The translations under genes and the position numbers were made by a program. Under the pieces are notes generated by a model, which searched no databases, had not been told where the DNA came from, and worked only from the letters and a program-made list of their open reading frames with translations. From Mangifera indica (Eukaryota > Streptophyta > Magnoliopsida > Sapindales > Anacardiaceae), in contig NC_058155.1 of NCBI RefSeq assembly GCF_011075055.1, forward strand, positions 9,085,537 to 9,149,536: a stretch of DNA of 64,000 nucleotides. Direction: 5' to 3'. Shown here piece after piece: positions 23,214 to 35,084 of the stretch (the stretch's first letter is position 1; each line of letters starts with the position of its first letter).

Positions 23214-25863
23214 TTAAGCATCCTCATGTCCTAACAGTGCCAGAAGCATTTCTTCGTAGTCCCCACGGGTGTCCTTGGCAATGGCATGATCCAGAGGTAC
23301 ACTATTCCTTTTCTGGTACTCTTCTTTTATTATCTTCATGTCAAACTCTGCCCTTGTGGTCACAACTCTAGTGAGAGCTTGTTCATCTGTTCCTCGTCTG
23401 TTAATTGCCAGCCGAAGAACCTTTTCAAAGTACTTTTCAGGGTTAATCAAACATTTAACTGTGGCTCTCAGTAGTGCAAGGAACTCGTCCTTCGGATCAG
23501 CCTTCAAGTCCTGCAAACAGAGTGCCAAGGACAGTAAAATTCTATTAGGAGTGATTCAGAAATAGAAATTGACTTCACAGCAAGTTGAAAGTTATGGTCG
23601 ATGCTGGCATAAAGAGAATGATCTTGGAAAACGTCTAGCTAAATACAGCTTTCAAAAGCTCACAATACCTTGTTTATATCATTCCCAAATTCATTTTTGT
23701 AGTGATTCAAGGTTGCATTAATCTGTGCTTTGCTCCTTGTGGACAAGATCCCGATGACATCCTCATCATTGTAAGCCTTATTGGAGATCTTCTCATGGAG
23801 CATCTTCGCTTCCGATTTTGCTAATGTCATGTTCACCTCATCTCCTTCATATCGGTATGCGCTCACAAGAGGCAGCAAAAGCTGGCATATATGAATGAAT
23901 TGCAGCACAAAGCCATCCACAATGCATACAAAGAATTATATCTCATAAACCATATAGCTTAGGAAGACCAAAAAGAATTTGTAAAGGTAAAATTCATACA
24001 CAGTAAGAATTTCAAGTAACAGAAAAGACCAGGGCAAGCCTAAAATTCCATATGAACATAATTATTGTAATTTTATATTACAAGAATAGCAAATAGACGA
24101 TGATTCAACTGCTATTTTTAACCCAAGCACGTTTCCACTAACATCATTTTCCTTCAAATTTTATCATTCACAAGTTCCGGAAACTCAATTCCACCAAAAG
24201 AAGAGTTTACGAAATCGTTCCGATTTTCCTTTGTCAATAAAAAGTATAAAAACAATATAACTTGTCAGAAAACCCAATCATATGGTTACTAATTCCAAAG
24301 AACAACACAGTATAAATATGGTCAAAACCAATTTCATGTAAAAAATTCTCACTGCATTCTGTGAGCTAGGAAAAGAGATAAAAACAAAAATATTTTGATT
24401 ACGTACAACTGAAAACAAAAATTAGATTCCAATCAAAATCTTAAAAACTCAAGGAACAATTTTTTTTCCCAAAAAAAAAAATCATAAACATTAACATTGC
24501 TTGGAAGAGAAAATGCTGATATTCTAGAAAGTTACCTTGCGGAAGTCTCCAGTAGTGTGATGTGCAACATCCTCTTCAAGAGACTTCTTGTAAAAAGTGT
24601 GATATGCCTGCTTTGCCTGAAGCAACTGATTTGAAGACCTTGCGCAGGCAATTTCCACAAGAACTTGATTAATTGAAGTCCGCCTCTTAGTCATTTCATT
24701 AGCCAAAAATGCATCCCGTTCAGCAGGATCTAGAGTCCAAAGCAGAACCAACCTCTGACAATAAGAAATTAGGTAAAGCATGTTTGTCAGCCTCTTAATA
24801 TCCCATGCTAAAACCTTACTCCAAACAATATAGACATTTTCGAAGAAGAATCCTTACAACAATCTATGAACAAGGAGTTTTATATATTTTATACCAGAGT
24901 AGAACAGAAGTGTGCTAAGAAACAGACCTCGAAGTCATTAGAAAGTTCTTTGTCCAGGGCCTTGAGAAGATCTTCTCCATAAATATCAGAATATGCTTTC
25001 CGAATCAACTTACGTTGTGTAGCATTTCTGTGTGCCAGGATGGATATGATCAGCTTCTCATTTGTTCCCCATCCTGCAATTGTACTTGATGTTACAACAA
25101 GTTCCAAGCTCAGGAACTAATTTCCATGGAACCGTTATAGGAGGCCCCAAGTTAAAAAAAATCTGGATAAACAGTTTCATCATCACAAATACCAGTAGGT
25201 TTTAAATTGATAGTAACAATATATTCCAGGAAAAAAAAAATCCAAACTAGATTACTTAGTACTGAGTGAATCAAAATAGTCGAGAAAGCAAACCTGAAAA
25301 GTAACTAAAAAAATATTATATACAACATCAGATCACCAACAAATCAACGAAAATTCACCGAACATAAAAGTTAACTTGGAAGGGCAATAGCTTAAAGATT
25401 TAAGTATCCTAAGGCCATCGATCATTAAAATCATCCTTAGATCAAGCTCATTTGACGTGTAATATTCTAAACAAATATCTTCAGCAAAGTCATGTCACAA
25501 TCACTTAAACTTCTCCATTTTTTCAACAATAAACGCATTTCTTTGACAGATCGTCTTTCAAACAATCAAAACGTATAGATTTCACGTCAAAACCACTGTA
25601 TAAACTTAACTTTTATAAAAGATCACGCTCAACAGAAGAAAAAGAAACATAAAACATAAAAAATGAAACCGTATAATATTGTCCCAAACCGATCATCAAG
25701 AAAGCAAGACGATCGGTCAGATCTTTGAACTGTGACGATCACAATGAATAATGATGAACAAACCAGAGGATCTGATAAAGAGAAGACCTGAAAAGGCTTT
25801 TCTTAGCTGCTCACAGTCTTCGTTTACAGAGGGAACTTGATTTGGAACGGTGAGAGTCGACAT
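23214..25863 (-). CDS. Annexin, AnnAt1/AnnAt2-like, 316 aa
   Basis: Five exons on the minus strand, in transcript order: 25863-25788, 25073-24928, 24754-24536, 23881-23669 and 23510-23214, all GT-AG, closing at 316 residues, the standard plant annexin length. It starts [20 protein letters not shown] and ends [13 protein letters not shown]. Four annexin repeats are visible. Repeat 1 has [20 protein letters not shown] with its distal acidic residue in SNDFE, a type-II calcium site. Repeat 4 has [20 protein letters not shown] with an acidic residue in DTRGDYEE. Repeats 2 and 3 lack the full calcium motif, as is usual in plants. The His of ILAHRN corresponds to the conserved residue discussed for AnnAt1 redox activity. 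Annexins bind acidic membrane lipids in a calcium-dependent way and act in secretion and stress signalling. Intron 1 (about 0.7 kb) is partly duplicated at 29.4 kb. Confidence 0.93.
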
Positions 25864-26151
25864 TGTTGTTCTGATTATTTGCTTTACTTCTGCTGTGTGT
25901 GTATAATCGACAACGATTGGTGACGGAAACGATGAAACGCCTTTTATCGTGCTAGATAACGTATCTATCGGGATATGTCGTGGCCTTTTTTCGTTTGGCC
26001 ACGTCAACATTCTGGAATTAGCCTTTCTTTTCACTGTTGGCGAGTAAATAGCGGATTGTCTCGAGGAATACTTAGGGATGCAGTTAAGACTGAGATCCAC
26101 AGATTAGTTGAAGTAGGCAACTAATGATCAACATATTGAATTATATAAATT

Positions 26152-26724
26152 TTTGTTCAAGGTATAGAGAAATCACAAAATTTTATTCTTTAATTTTAAA
26201 AAATTGAAACGTCTATTTAAAGATAAAACTAAATTTTTTGCTAAAAGGAGCCTACATGGTTCAATTATTTTTCTCGCCTGCACTAACTGTCCAATAATAA
26301 ATTGTTCGGCTATTCATGCAAATTTATCACTATTCGTGCTAGCATGACTGTAACTCAAATGTAAGCAAGCAACATGCAATTGGGTTGTGAGATGCTAGAG
26401 TTTTGGAAGAAATACAATTGCGTTTTTTATTATGGTGGGCTGCTAAAAAATTTAAGAAAGTGGCATGACTGATAGATAGTTCAAAGAAATGAGGTTGTGA
26501 GCTGGGGATTGTGGATTGCAATGGGGTTGTGAGATTTTAGGCTTTGAAAGAAATACAATTGGGTTTTTGTTATGGTGGGCTTGAAAAAAAAAATGTAAGA
26601 ATTAAGGTAGGCCTTTGGAATAAAGAAGGATGGGCTTTTTAAACCTATCAAAACAAAAAAAAAATTTGGAATTAAGGTAGGCCTGGGCCTACCCGCCGAC
26701 CCCCAAATGGGCAGTTACGCCCCT
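26152..26724. other. Annexin upstream region with an imperfect direct repeat
   Basis: A segment beginning GGTTGTGAGATGCTAGAG (about 26386-26452) recurs diverged at about 26526-26590 with GAAATACAATTG and TATGGTGGGCT shared. AATTAAGGTAGGCCT also occurs twice (near 26602 and 26672). No gene is seen. Confidence 0.55.
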
Positions 26725-27252
26725 GATCTTGATTTATTAGTTCAGAGAAAATTGTCTAGACTCTCATGGCACAAGGCAGATCGTGATAAATGAAAATTAA
26801 TAAACAAATAAGTTTACGAGGAAATTAAACAGACCTGAAATTCCGATTTCAAAAGCGAAAATGAGCCCACTTGATGCAGCGACAATGCAGGTGATTACCA
26901 CTGAAGCTGTAATCCTCCCATCAACTGCGAAACCTCCTGCGGCCATTTTGCTACTCTCTCGGTATCCTATGACAATACCTGAGAAAGCCAAGTACTAAAT
27001 GTAGTTACCTCTGGGTCAGGGAGGAAACTATGTGCTTTAGTCAACAACACGATTAAAATAAAAACTTGCATTTCGCTGTCTCCAAACTGCTGCGGGCCGG
27101 GGTCAATTTCACCATTTATAGCTGTGAACGTGTGAACTGATAGAAGCTGCCCAAACTGGTTTTGGCTCTCCTAATCTTAATTTTATATGATTTTTCTGAT
27201 CTGCACATGTACCATTTGATGAATTTTCTGACTGTAATATCTTTTCATTAAT
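26725..27252 (-). pseudogene. Inverted 5' part of an STP sugar-transporter copy (promoter and exon 1)
   Basis: The minus strand repeats, with many substitutions, the promoter, 5' UTR, exon 1 and start of intron 1 of the intact STP gene (34665-35320). The exon encodes MAAGGFAVDG, RITASVVITCIVAASSGLIF and then AFEIGISG with the same splice donor. Compared with the intact gene, the SSNFHG segment is missing and the conserved Asp of FGFDIGISG has become Glu. Shared non-coding words include CATCAAATGG, CAGCTATAAA and ATGGTGAAATTGAC. No exon 2 or 3 follows on this strand, so it cannot make a transporter. Confidence 0.88.
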
Positions 27253-27278
27253 CTCTTACTGATAGAACGTCTGAACAA

Positions 27279-28325
27279 TGGGAATTCCCCTCGATTCAAT
27301 GTATGCTGTGTGGGAAAAGCATTGGTTTTGGCGCCGCTTTGTCCAAGAATAAACCTTCAACGGATCTAATTATCTCAACCTATCAAAATAAATCTATATT
27401 TGATATAAATCATTAAATAAATTAAAAATAAAATAATATTTAATCAAATAATAATATATATTCTTAATTATATATTTAAAATAAATATTATTATATTTAA
27501 GTTTAACCATAATAGATTAGTCTAACCTAATCTGTTTAACTATCAAAATATATTTATTATATATAAATGGATAATAATTGAATTATTATTTAAATATCTA
27601 AAAACTGTTATCCCAAGACTGATAAGAAAGAAGGACGCTAGCTTTATTCTTAACAAAAAAAAAAAAAAGTTTTCTCTCTACCCGCACAGAAACCAAAAAC
27701 ATTGCACAGAGAGATTGGGTCTCCTATAGGAATGTAGTGCGTGAGGTAACATTGATACCTAATGCAACATACGGATTGTCTTCATCACAAAACCGGAAAA
27801 CAAAGACGCCCGAATTTAATATTTACCGTAATCCACATAATTTGATTTTTGACATGATTATTCTCAATAAATACACATAGAATTGGTCAAGCCCCAATAC
27901 CAACACCAACTCTACGTGATAGTTACGTAGTTTTAAATTCAGTTAAGTATTACAGTCAAATATATACGTATCTGTTTATAGGGGCTCTGACCTTTGCTCT
28001 TGTTTTACCACTCCATATTATGTGATAATAATTGTTGATATTTCTTCCAGCAGTTGAGCCGTATTTGACTGAATAACCTGGGTACAATTAATGGTCCCTT
28101 TTGAGGAAAACATGATATGAAATCAGCACGGCATCAATTTTGTACGTTGAATTAATGCAACATTACATATTTTTCCACAATTCGTCAACCCCACACCACA
28201 CTAGATTAGCCCGTCGAAGGCAGACTATGGAATTCTAGATTGTTGAATTCCAAGCATTTATAACGAAACTCCAAAGGACAAGATGCGTGTTCCTTTCCGT
28301 TTTAAAAAATGCATTATAACTCATT
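27279..28325 (+). pseudogene. 3' part of an STP sugar-transporter copy (last-exon end and 3' flank)
   Basis: The plus strand at 27281-27352 encodes GIPLDSMYAVWEKHWFWRRF plus VQE and a stop, nearly identical to the end of the intact STP gene (39089-39156). Similarity continues into the 3' flank: ATTACAGTCAAATATATACG, GGGGCTCTGACCTTTG and TAATAATTGTTGATATTTCT match 39.40-39.50 kb, and diverged similarity reaches about 28.32 kb. It abuts the inverted 5' remnant with only some 25 bases between, so the middle of the gene (exons 2, 3 and most of 4) was lost. Confidence 0.88.
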
Positions 28326-28329
28326 TTAA

Positions 28330-29360
28330 ATACATAAATAAATATATATTTATATAATATTATATGATATTATAATATAATATAAATAAAAAATAATATA
28401 TATTATAAAATATATTAAATTAATATATTATAATAAATATATCACATGATATAATATATATTTTATGATACGATATATATTATAGATATAGATTAATACA
28501 TTTTTTAGAAAAAGTAATGATATAATAAAAGTATGTATAATAAATCTTAAATTTTTAAGAATATTTATAATATTTTATAAAATGACGATGTGTCAATTAT
28601 TTTATTTTTATTTTATCATATTTTATAAAATGATGATGTATCAATTATTTTATTTTTATTTTATCAATTATCCAAATTAAAGATTTACACCTCCTTTGTT
28701 TGCCGACTAAAAAAAAATTAGAATGTTATACTTGAAAATTTAAAGATGAAAATAATTTATAATGGTACAACTAAAATTCTTCAATTTAACATGATTTTTG
28801 TATTTTCGTATATTTTGAAATCGTTCAATGATATTTTCGTTGGTAATTTGGTGTATAAAAAATCATATTTCTTATTTTGAATATAATTTGGGTATTTTGT
28901 TAAAATCTCATATCTTTTTTATATGAAACTATATATCTAAAGTTTTAATTCTTATTTTGAATATAACTTGAATAATTTAAAAGGACAAAAAAAATAATCA
29001 ACGAGACACAGAGATAAGAAATTTACACAAATTAGATTATCTAGATATATATACATATATATCATTGAATTAAAAAAAAGAAAAAAAAGACACTAGAAAT
29101 ATATATATATAAATCACCCATTTAAGAATTTGTTGTACAAATTTTATGATGAAAGCAATATTTGTGGAACAAAACAATAAAGCATTTCATTTTTAAAATA
29201 GATTTTAAGGGGCAATATTGGAAATTTGGAGGGAAGAAAAGTATTTCCTGGAGTACAAGATTTTGGAGGATTTTAGGGAATGTTTGGACTAATCCATAAT
29301 TTAAGAGAATTTGAGGTTGGGCCTGTCCCACCTATTTCCGTGTTTTTCCAATTTTGAGGG
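28330..29360. repeat. AT-rich region with GATACGATAT-type repeat
   Basis: From 28.33 to 28.59 kb the words ATGATACGATATATATTATA and TAAATTTTTAAGAATATTTA match the repeats at 2.9 and 14.5 kb. A tandem duplication of about 50 bases, containing ATCAATTATTTTATTTTTAT, lies at about 28.57-28.67 kb. The rest of the interval has no supported gene. Confidence 0.5.
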
Positions 29361-29755
29361 TAGATCAAGCTCATTTGACGTGTGATGCTCTAGACAAATA
29401 TCTTCAACAAAGTCACGTCAGAATCGATTAAACTTCTCCATGTTTACACGCATCTCTTTGGCAGATCGTCTTTCAATTGATCAAAATGAAAAGATTTCAC
29501 GTCAAAACCTTTGTGTAAACTTAAGTTTTAAAAAAGATCACACTCAACAGAAGAAAAAGAAACATAAATCACAAAAAATAAAACTGTATGATCATCAAGA
29601 ATGTAAGATGATCGATCGAATGTTTGAACTGTGACGATCACAATGAATAATGAAACGAAAGTATGATGAACAAAACGGAGAAACTGATTATGACGGAGAT
29701 CCACAGATTAGCTAAAGTAGGCAACCAATAATCAACATATTGAATTATCAATTTT
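29361..29755 (-). pseudogene. Duplicated annexin intron 1 and 5' flank without exon 1
   Basis: This block matches 25439-25770 (annexin intron 1) and then 26092-26151 (annexin upstream flank) in the same orientation, with clear divergence. Shared words include TAGATCAAGCTCATTTGACG, TTTGAACTGTGACGATCACA, GAGATCCACAGATTAG and ATCAACATATTGAATTAT. The stretch corresponding to 25771-26091, which holds exon 1, the start codon and the core promoter, is missing. No copy of exons 2-5 is found nearby. It is a relic of an annexin gene, not an expressed unit. Confidence 0.85.
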
Positions 29756-31321
29756 TAGGGAGAATGACTGGACTGCCTTAATAATATTTTTCTATCTTAG
29801 ACTAGTTTTTTTATTATTTGTCTAATTTATTTGTAAATTCTGATAATTTTTTTTAAAGTTAATAAAAGGACAAAAATACCCTCCTTCATACAAAAAAAAC
29901 CACCGAAACCTATCATCGTTTCCATTTAGGGGTGTTTATGGTTGGTTAATCAGTCCATAAGTTAGGGGAAAAAATGAATTATAAATTTTTTTTTTACAAT
30001 AATTAATCTAATACAACTGATTAACTTATAATGTTAGACCGATTAATCGTAATTTTGGTTTCTCGATCAATAAAAAATTACTTTTTATATTTAATAATCA
30101 AATTTCCATTTAATTTTTTTTTAAAATAAAAATAACTAGAAAATTAAATGCACAAAAGTCATCCCTACAAAGTTGATAATTTCAAGAAAACCAAAAAAAA
30201 AAGAAAAGTTATACATAGTCTTCTATGCAAATAAGGATAGTGGGAATACATAACCAAACTAAAATACAAATTGAAAACATTCTCTGTTTCCCATCGTCTC
30301 ATTTTCTATTGTCTTGTTGTTTGTGGCCTCCTTTGTTCTGTTGTCTTCGACTCATCGTTCTTTGTTCCCCATCTGTGTGATGTGAGTTAATATTAATTAT
30401 AGTTTTGGTTAATAAAATCAGATAATTAAATAATTCAATATTAGTTTAAAGACGTTTAAGTGATAAATAAAGATAAACTCAATACAATTAAATGTTATGA
30501 TAATGTGAGTTTTAAGGTTTATTGGATCTTGATGAAATGTCAATTACCCTACTATAAATTGGTTAGGTCTCTGCTTCAAAACCTAATACAAAAAATAAAA
30601 ATAAAAATAATAATAATAAATGCAATATAGCTTACCCATTCAAAACTGCCATTCAGAAAGACTTCTAGAGTAGAAGACCAAGTCACATTGAGAAGTGATA
30701 TCGACAGATAATTTTATGTGATTTCAATAGGTTTTTCACTTTAAAATTACATAAAGATCTAGGTATTTTTAAAACCCAAAAATTTAATTCAGTATTTTAT
30801 AATCTATGCGTAGATTTTAGATTTATAATTGAATAATTTATTTTATTTTGTTCTATAAAATGAATCTAACACCATCATCTCGTTTCTAGTAACCTATCCT
30901 TTAACTTCTCTTTTCCCTATATTAAAATCAAGTTTTCTCTTAATTAACAAACATAAATCCGATGAAAAGTGAAAGCTTTTCATGATACTTCGTTATCTCC
31001 TCCACCTCCACATTTGCCATCGCCTTCCTTTCCCGATCAACACCTCCACAAACCATGCAACAAATCTTGTCTTTTCTACTGTGAAACAAATGAAAAGAAA
31101 CTTCCTACAATTAGTTTGGTCGATTTAGCATTGCATGGGGATAACATGATAATAAATAATTTTTGTCATCAACCAAACACTTAAAATAAACACAAAAACA
31201 TTTTACATATGTAGTTTTGCTCACGAAATTTAGTGCCTGTTATTTGATGATAGTATTTGATTATTTATTACATAATCATTTATGACATATTTAGAACAAC
31301 TTTGGTGAATAATTTAATTGT
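29756..31321. other. AT-rich intergenic region
   Basis: Contains poly-A and poly-T runs and short simple repeats (for example around 30.59-30.62 kb) and no supported gene. The open frame near 30969-31184 is proline-rich at its start but has no family resemblance. Confidence 0.5.
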
Positions 31322-31807
31322 AGGGAGGGGTATGTACAGTTTCAAACCGAACTAAAAAATTTTTGAAAAACTGAAAAAATATAGTTTGGTTTAGTTTGGA
31401 TTACGGTTTAAAACTATCAAAATTATTTACTTCTAAATCTTTATTATTTAATAAAATTAATTGAATTATAGTTTTCTAAAACATAATATATATATATAAA
31501 ATAAATATGAAATATATATATATAATATACCCCATAAAGAAAATAACCAAATAAATATGAAAAAAACAAGTTACATACCTATTGTTTATTGAAAAATTTT
31601 GTCAAATATACTTATATATATGTATTTTAAAAAAAATATTGTTTAAGATTTGGTTTAGTTTGAAAGTCGTCTAAACCCCAACCCAAACTAAGGACTGTTT
31701 TTCAAAATTTTATTAATCAAAACTAAATCATTTTATAAACCAAACAAAACCATAAATTTTAAGCTATTTGGTCTGATTTTATAGTTTGAACTGAATTATG
31801 CATACAC
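31322..31807. mobile_element. Non-autonomous hAT-like MITE, 486 bp, with 8-bp target duplication
   Basis: The element begins AGGGAGGGGTATGTACAG and ends GAATTATGCATACAC, giving imperfect terminal inverted repeats with AGTTTGGTTTAG-type words inside both ends. It is flanked on each side by TTAATTGT (31314-31321 and 31808-31815), a perfect 8-bp duplication of the size hAT transposases make. No transposase is encoded. Confidence 0.7.
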
Positions 31808-32034
31808 TTAATTGTGGGCATATTAGATGTTTTAACACAATTAATCAACTTTTTAGATTATTTACAAAGAAGTTAAAATAAACTTATGATTTTTCATAAT
31901 CCAATAATCATAAGTTGTACCCAAACATACAAAGATTGGTTATCGTATGATCAATTATTCCTATAATTTTAATCTATATTTATAATCCAATAATTATAAG
32001 TTACATCAAAGGGATACTTAATATATTAAAAGTT

Positions 32035-32190
32035 AATTTTTTTATAATAAAATTATGTATACATACTTTTAAGTATACAATTAGATACACAATTGATATA
32101 TCATTATATGAGTGTGTTACATATATATAATCACATGCTGACATATCATTTATATACTTAATTGTATATTCAAAAGTGTATATACATAAC
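32035..32190. repeat. AT-rich foldback MITE-like repeat
   Basis: Paired arms carry AATTATGTATACATACTTTT and its near-complement AAAAGTGTATATACATAACA, enclosing TACAATTAGATACACAATTG and CATTATATGAGTGTGTTACA. It resembles the dispersed foldback family. Confidence 0.5.
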
Positions 32191-34664
32191 ATTATTATTT
32201 TTTTAATGTTTTATACAAATAATTGTTTTAACATTTTGTTTTTCCTTCTCTCGGACCAGCTCCCTTTAAAAGAAAATTCTGGTTCGTATCAACCGCTCGA
32301 AAATTTGGTCCAAGTAAAAGGAATTGAATGGCTAGCAATTCAAACTTCAAAGTAGTGCAATTGACAATACTCTGCCTGATGACATAGCTTCATTCCCTTA
32401 AAGGTTTCTGTTCAAACTAGGGTTTTATTTTATTTTTTGCCACCGATGAAACTTGTGTTTCTTTATATGAAGTTGTTGAGAAAATGATCATCTGTCAAAA
32501 AATTATCTTTTATTACTTCTCCAGTTTCTTCATCCTGCCAAGTTCAGCTGGCTGCTCATTATACTAGAAATAATTAAAAGGGGATAATGACTTGTTTCAT
32601 TATTAAATATTTGTTAGTTTGTAAGTTCTGTAAGGTAAAGCAACAGGTTCACATTTATGTTAGAGAATCTTATGCTTATTCTTTCGTTCTTTGTTATTTA
32701 AATATTCTGTGATATCAAAAACATATCTCCATGATGACCAGGTTTATATTTAAAAATGATATTTCACGGAGTGAAATGTTGAAGAAAGAAGGCACCGGAG
32801 AGTAGGTATAGCGAATAAAGTCAGAAATGCGGAGGTTGACGACGACCTGGAGGCTGCAGCTACTCCCCATTTGGCTTGCTTTGTTGATATTTTATTCATT
32901 CAAAGCGATGACATCATCAACCCAAATGTGAATTCATCAATTAATGCTTTTGCGCCTGGACAAATATATATATTAATGAGAAAAAGATAATGAATAGATA
33001 ACGACCTTATTTTTATAAGTATTATTTTTATAATTTTAGTAATTAATTATTTATATTATATATATATAAATAACAGAAAAATAATAAATAGATAAATATT
33101 TTATTGTTATAAATATTATTTTTATGATTTTAATCATTAATTATTTATATCATCGTTAAAAATAAATAAATTAATAAAAAAATAATTGTTAAAAATAGTA
33201 TTTTCAAAACCAGATCGAACAACCAATTCAATCGGTTCTTAGCCTGGTTCAGTTTGCTTTCAAATGTTGACCATTAACAATTTGGTCAAAACAGGCTAAC
33301 ACCAATTGACTCAAATTTTTTAAAAAGACTAGTAAGGTTTGCAAGTTTTCATTTCCATTAAATGCACTAGTATTTTAATATTAAAATTTTAAATTAAAAA
33401 GTTAAAGTCTGATGCTACTTTAAAACTAAATTTATTTTAAAAGTCAAACACAAAGCCAAAAAATCTCTCACATATCTCTATCAAACTTCAAATCTCAATG
33501 TTCAAAACAACAACTTAATTTTTTGGGATAGATAGAAGGTCGGGTAGGTATTAAGTATAATTTTGTATTAATTTAGTTAAACAATTTGGTAAAAATAAAC
33601 TTTGTATGATTTATATAAATTTGTTGTGTGAGTAATATAAAAAATTGGGTTTATAATTTTCTTTTTTTTTGTACTTTGTTCTTAATGTAGAAGAATTTAT
33701 GTTATTAAAATTTGAAGTCAAGAATTAATTATGAATCAAATGAAATTTATGTGAATAATTTTTACTTTAATGTTGTGTATTATATTATTAGTATAAATAA
33801 ATATATTTAAATATAGTGACAAATTTAAAAATATTTACGCTACAAAAAATACTAATTTTAACTAGAAAAACAATAACAAAAGGGTCATATCTCATCGTTA
33901 TAAGTATTTTTTTCATAATTTTAATGATTAATTATTTATATTTTCACTAAAATCAAATAAATTTATAATTTTAACAATGAAAAAATAATTGTTAAAAATC
34001 CATTTTTCGTTGTTAAAAAGTTTGAATTACGAGAAAAATCTTATTGTCGATCGTTATTATAGTTTTTATCATTAAAAGTATTAAAAATGGGAATAGAAGT
34101 AATTTTCCCCTCGTTAAAGCCCCCTTTTTTTGTATTGTTAATAGATGAAACTGATATTAATTAATAGAATATTGTATAATATTATAAAAGTATTAATTAA
34201 ATTGTTTATGATCATTTATTTAATTATAGTGGTTTAAATTAAAATTGATCGATTGAACTGGTTGAATCACGAACCATTATGGCAATCTGTTCGACTACTA
34301 ATTCGATTTTAAAAACATTGATTAAAAATTTATCTTGTATTGTTAAAAATTTTAACGATGTCGTTATTATATAATTTTTCCCATTAAAAGTATTAATGAC
34401 AAAAACACTTTTAGTAGAAGAAACTATAATAACAAATGATAATTGAATTTTTTTCCGTTATTAAAACTTTTTGACAACAAAAATAAATTTTTAATAACTA
34501 TTTACTTTTATTAATATTATAAATTTATTTATTTTTAACAATCAAATATTTATCCCTCCTTTATTTTTTCTTTACGCTTACAACAGGTGTTTTTTTAATT
34601 GTTGACTAAGGCCATCATAGGTTGAGTTGATCAACTTTTGCAACGGGTTCGAAAGCGATTTAAT
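32191..34664. other. AT-rich region with degraded repeats
   Basis: No gene is supported. Words such as TTTTAATCATTAATTATTTA and AATAATTGTTAAAAAT recur near 33.0-33.2, 33.9-34.0 and, inverted, near 34.4-34.5 kb, so this is probably a degraded transposon or nested small elements. The short segment 32.76-32.90 kb has higher GC, but no frame I can assign. Confidence 0.45.
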
Positions 34665-34815
34665 GAAAAAATATTACGGTAAGAAATTCATCAAATGGCA
34701 CATGTGGAGATCATAAATATCATATAAAATTAAGATTCGGAAAGCCAAAGCCAGACTGTCTTCTATTCTTTATCAAGTATGGCCTCCTCATGCAGCTTCT
34801 ATTCAAACGTTAACA

Positions 34816-34823
34816 GCTATAAA
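34816..34823 (+). promoter_or_regulatory. TATA-like element of the STP gene
   Basis: CTATAAAA lies about 265 bases before the STP start codon. It is conserved in the inverted STP remnant, where the reverse complement reads CAGCTATAAATGGTG, which supports a functional role before the duplication. Confidence 0.45.
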
Positions 34824-35084
34824 AAAAATGGTGAAATTGACCTGGGCCCTTTGTGGTTTTGGGGTAGCTGAACATTGGAACGCCATATTTATTATTTTCC
34901 CCGTCCCCACAAGCAAAGTAGGTGTAAGAGGATGGTTACGTAAATGCATCGGTCATCAGCCAATTATATATACGGGTGTACGTGGTTTCCTCCCTGACCC
35001 AGAACTAACTAAACTTAGTACTTGGCTTTTTCTCAGGTATTGTGATTGGATATCGAGAAAAAGCAAGGAAAGGAGAGTAGCAAA

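Noticed and set aside
25717..26100. 127-codon minus-strand frame as an extended annexin N-terminus
   Set aside because: The internal Met at 25863 gives the standard annexin start and total length. The upstream extension has no homology and lies in promoter sequence.
30969..31184. 71-codon frame with SPPPPHLPSPSFP
   Set aside because: Short proline-rich start in otherwise random sequence, without promoter, family match or conserved neighbour.
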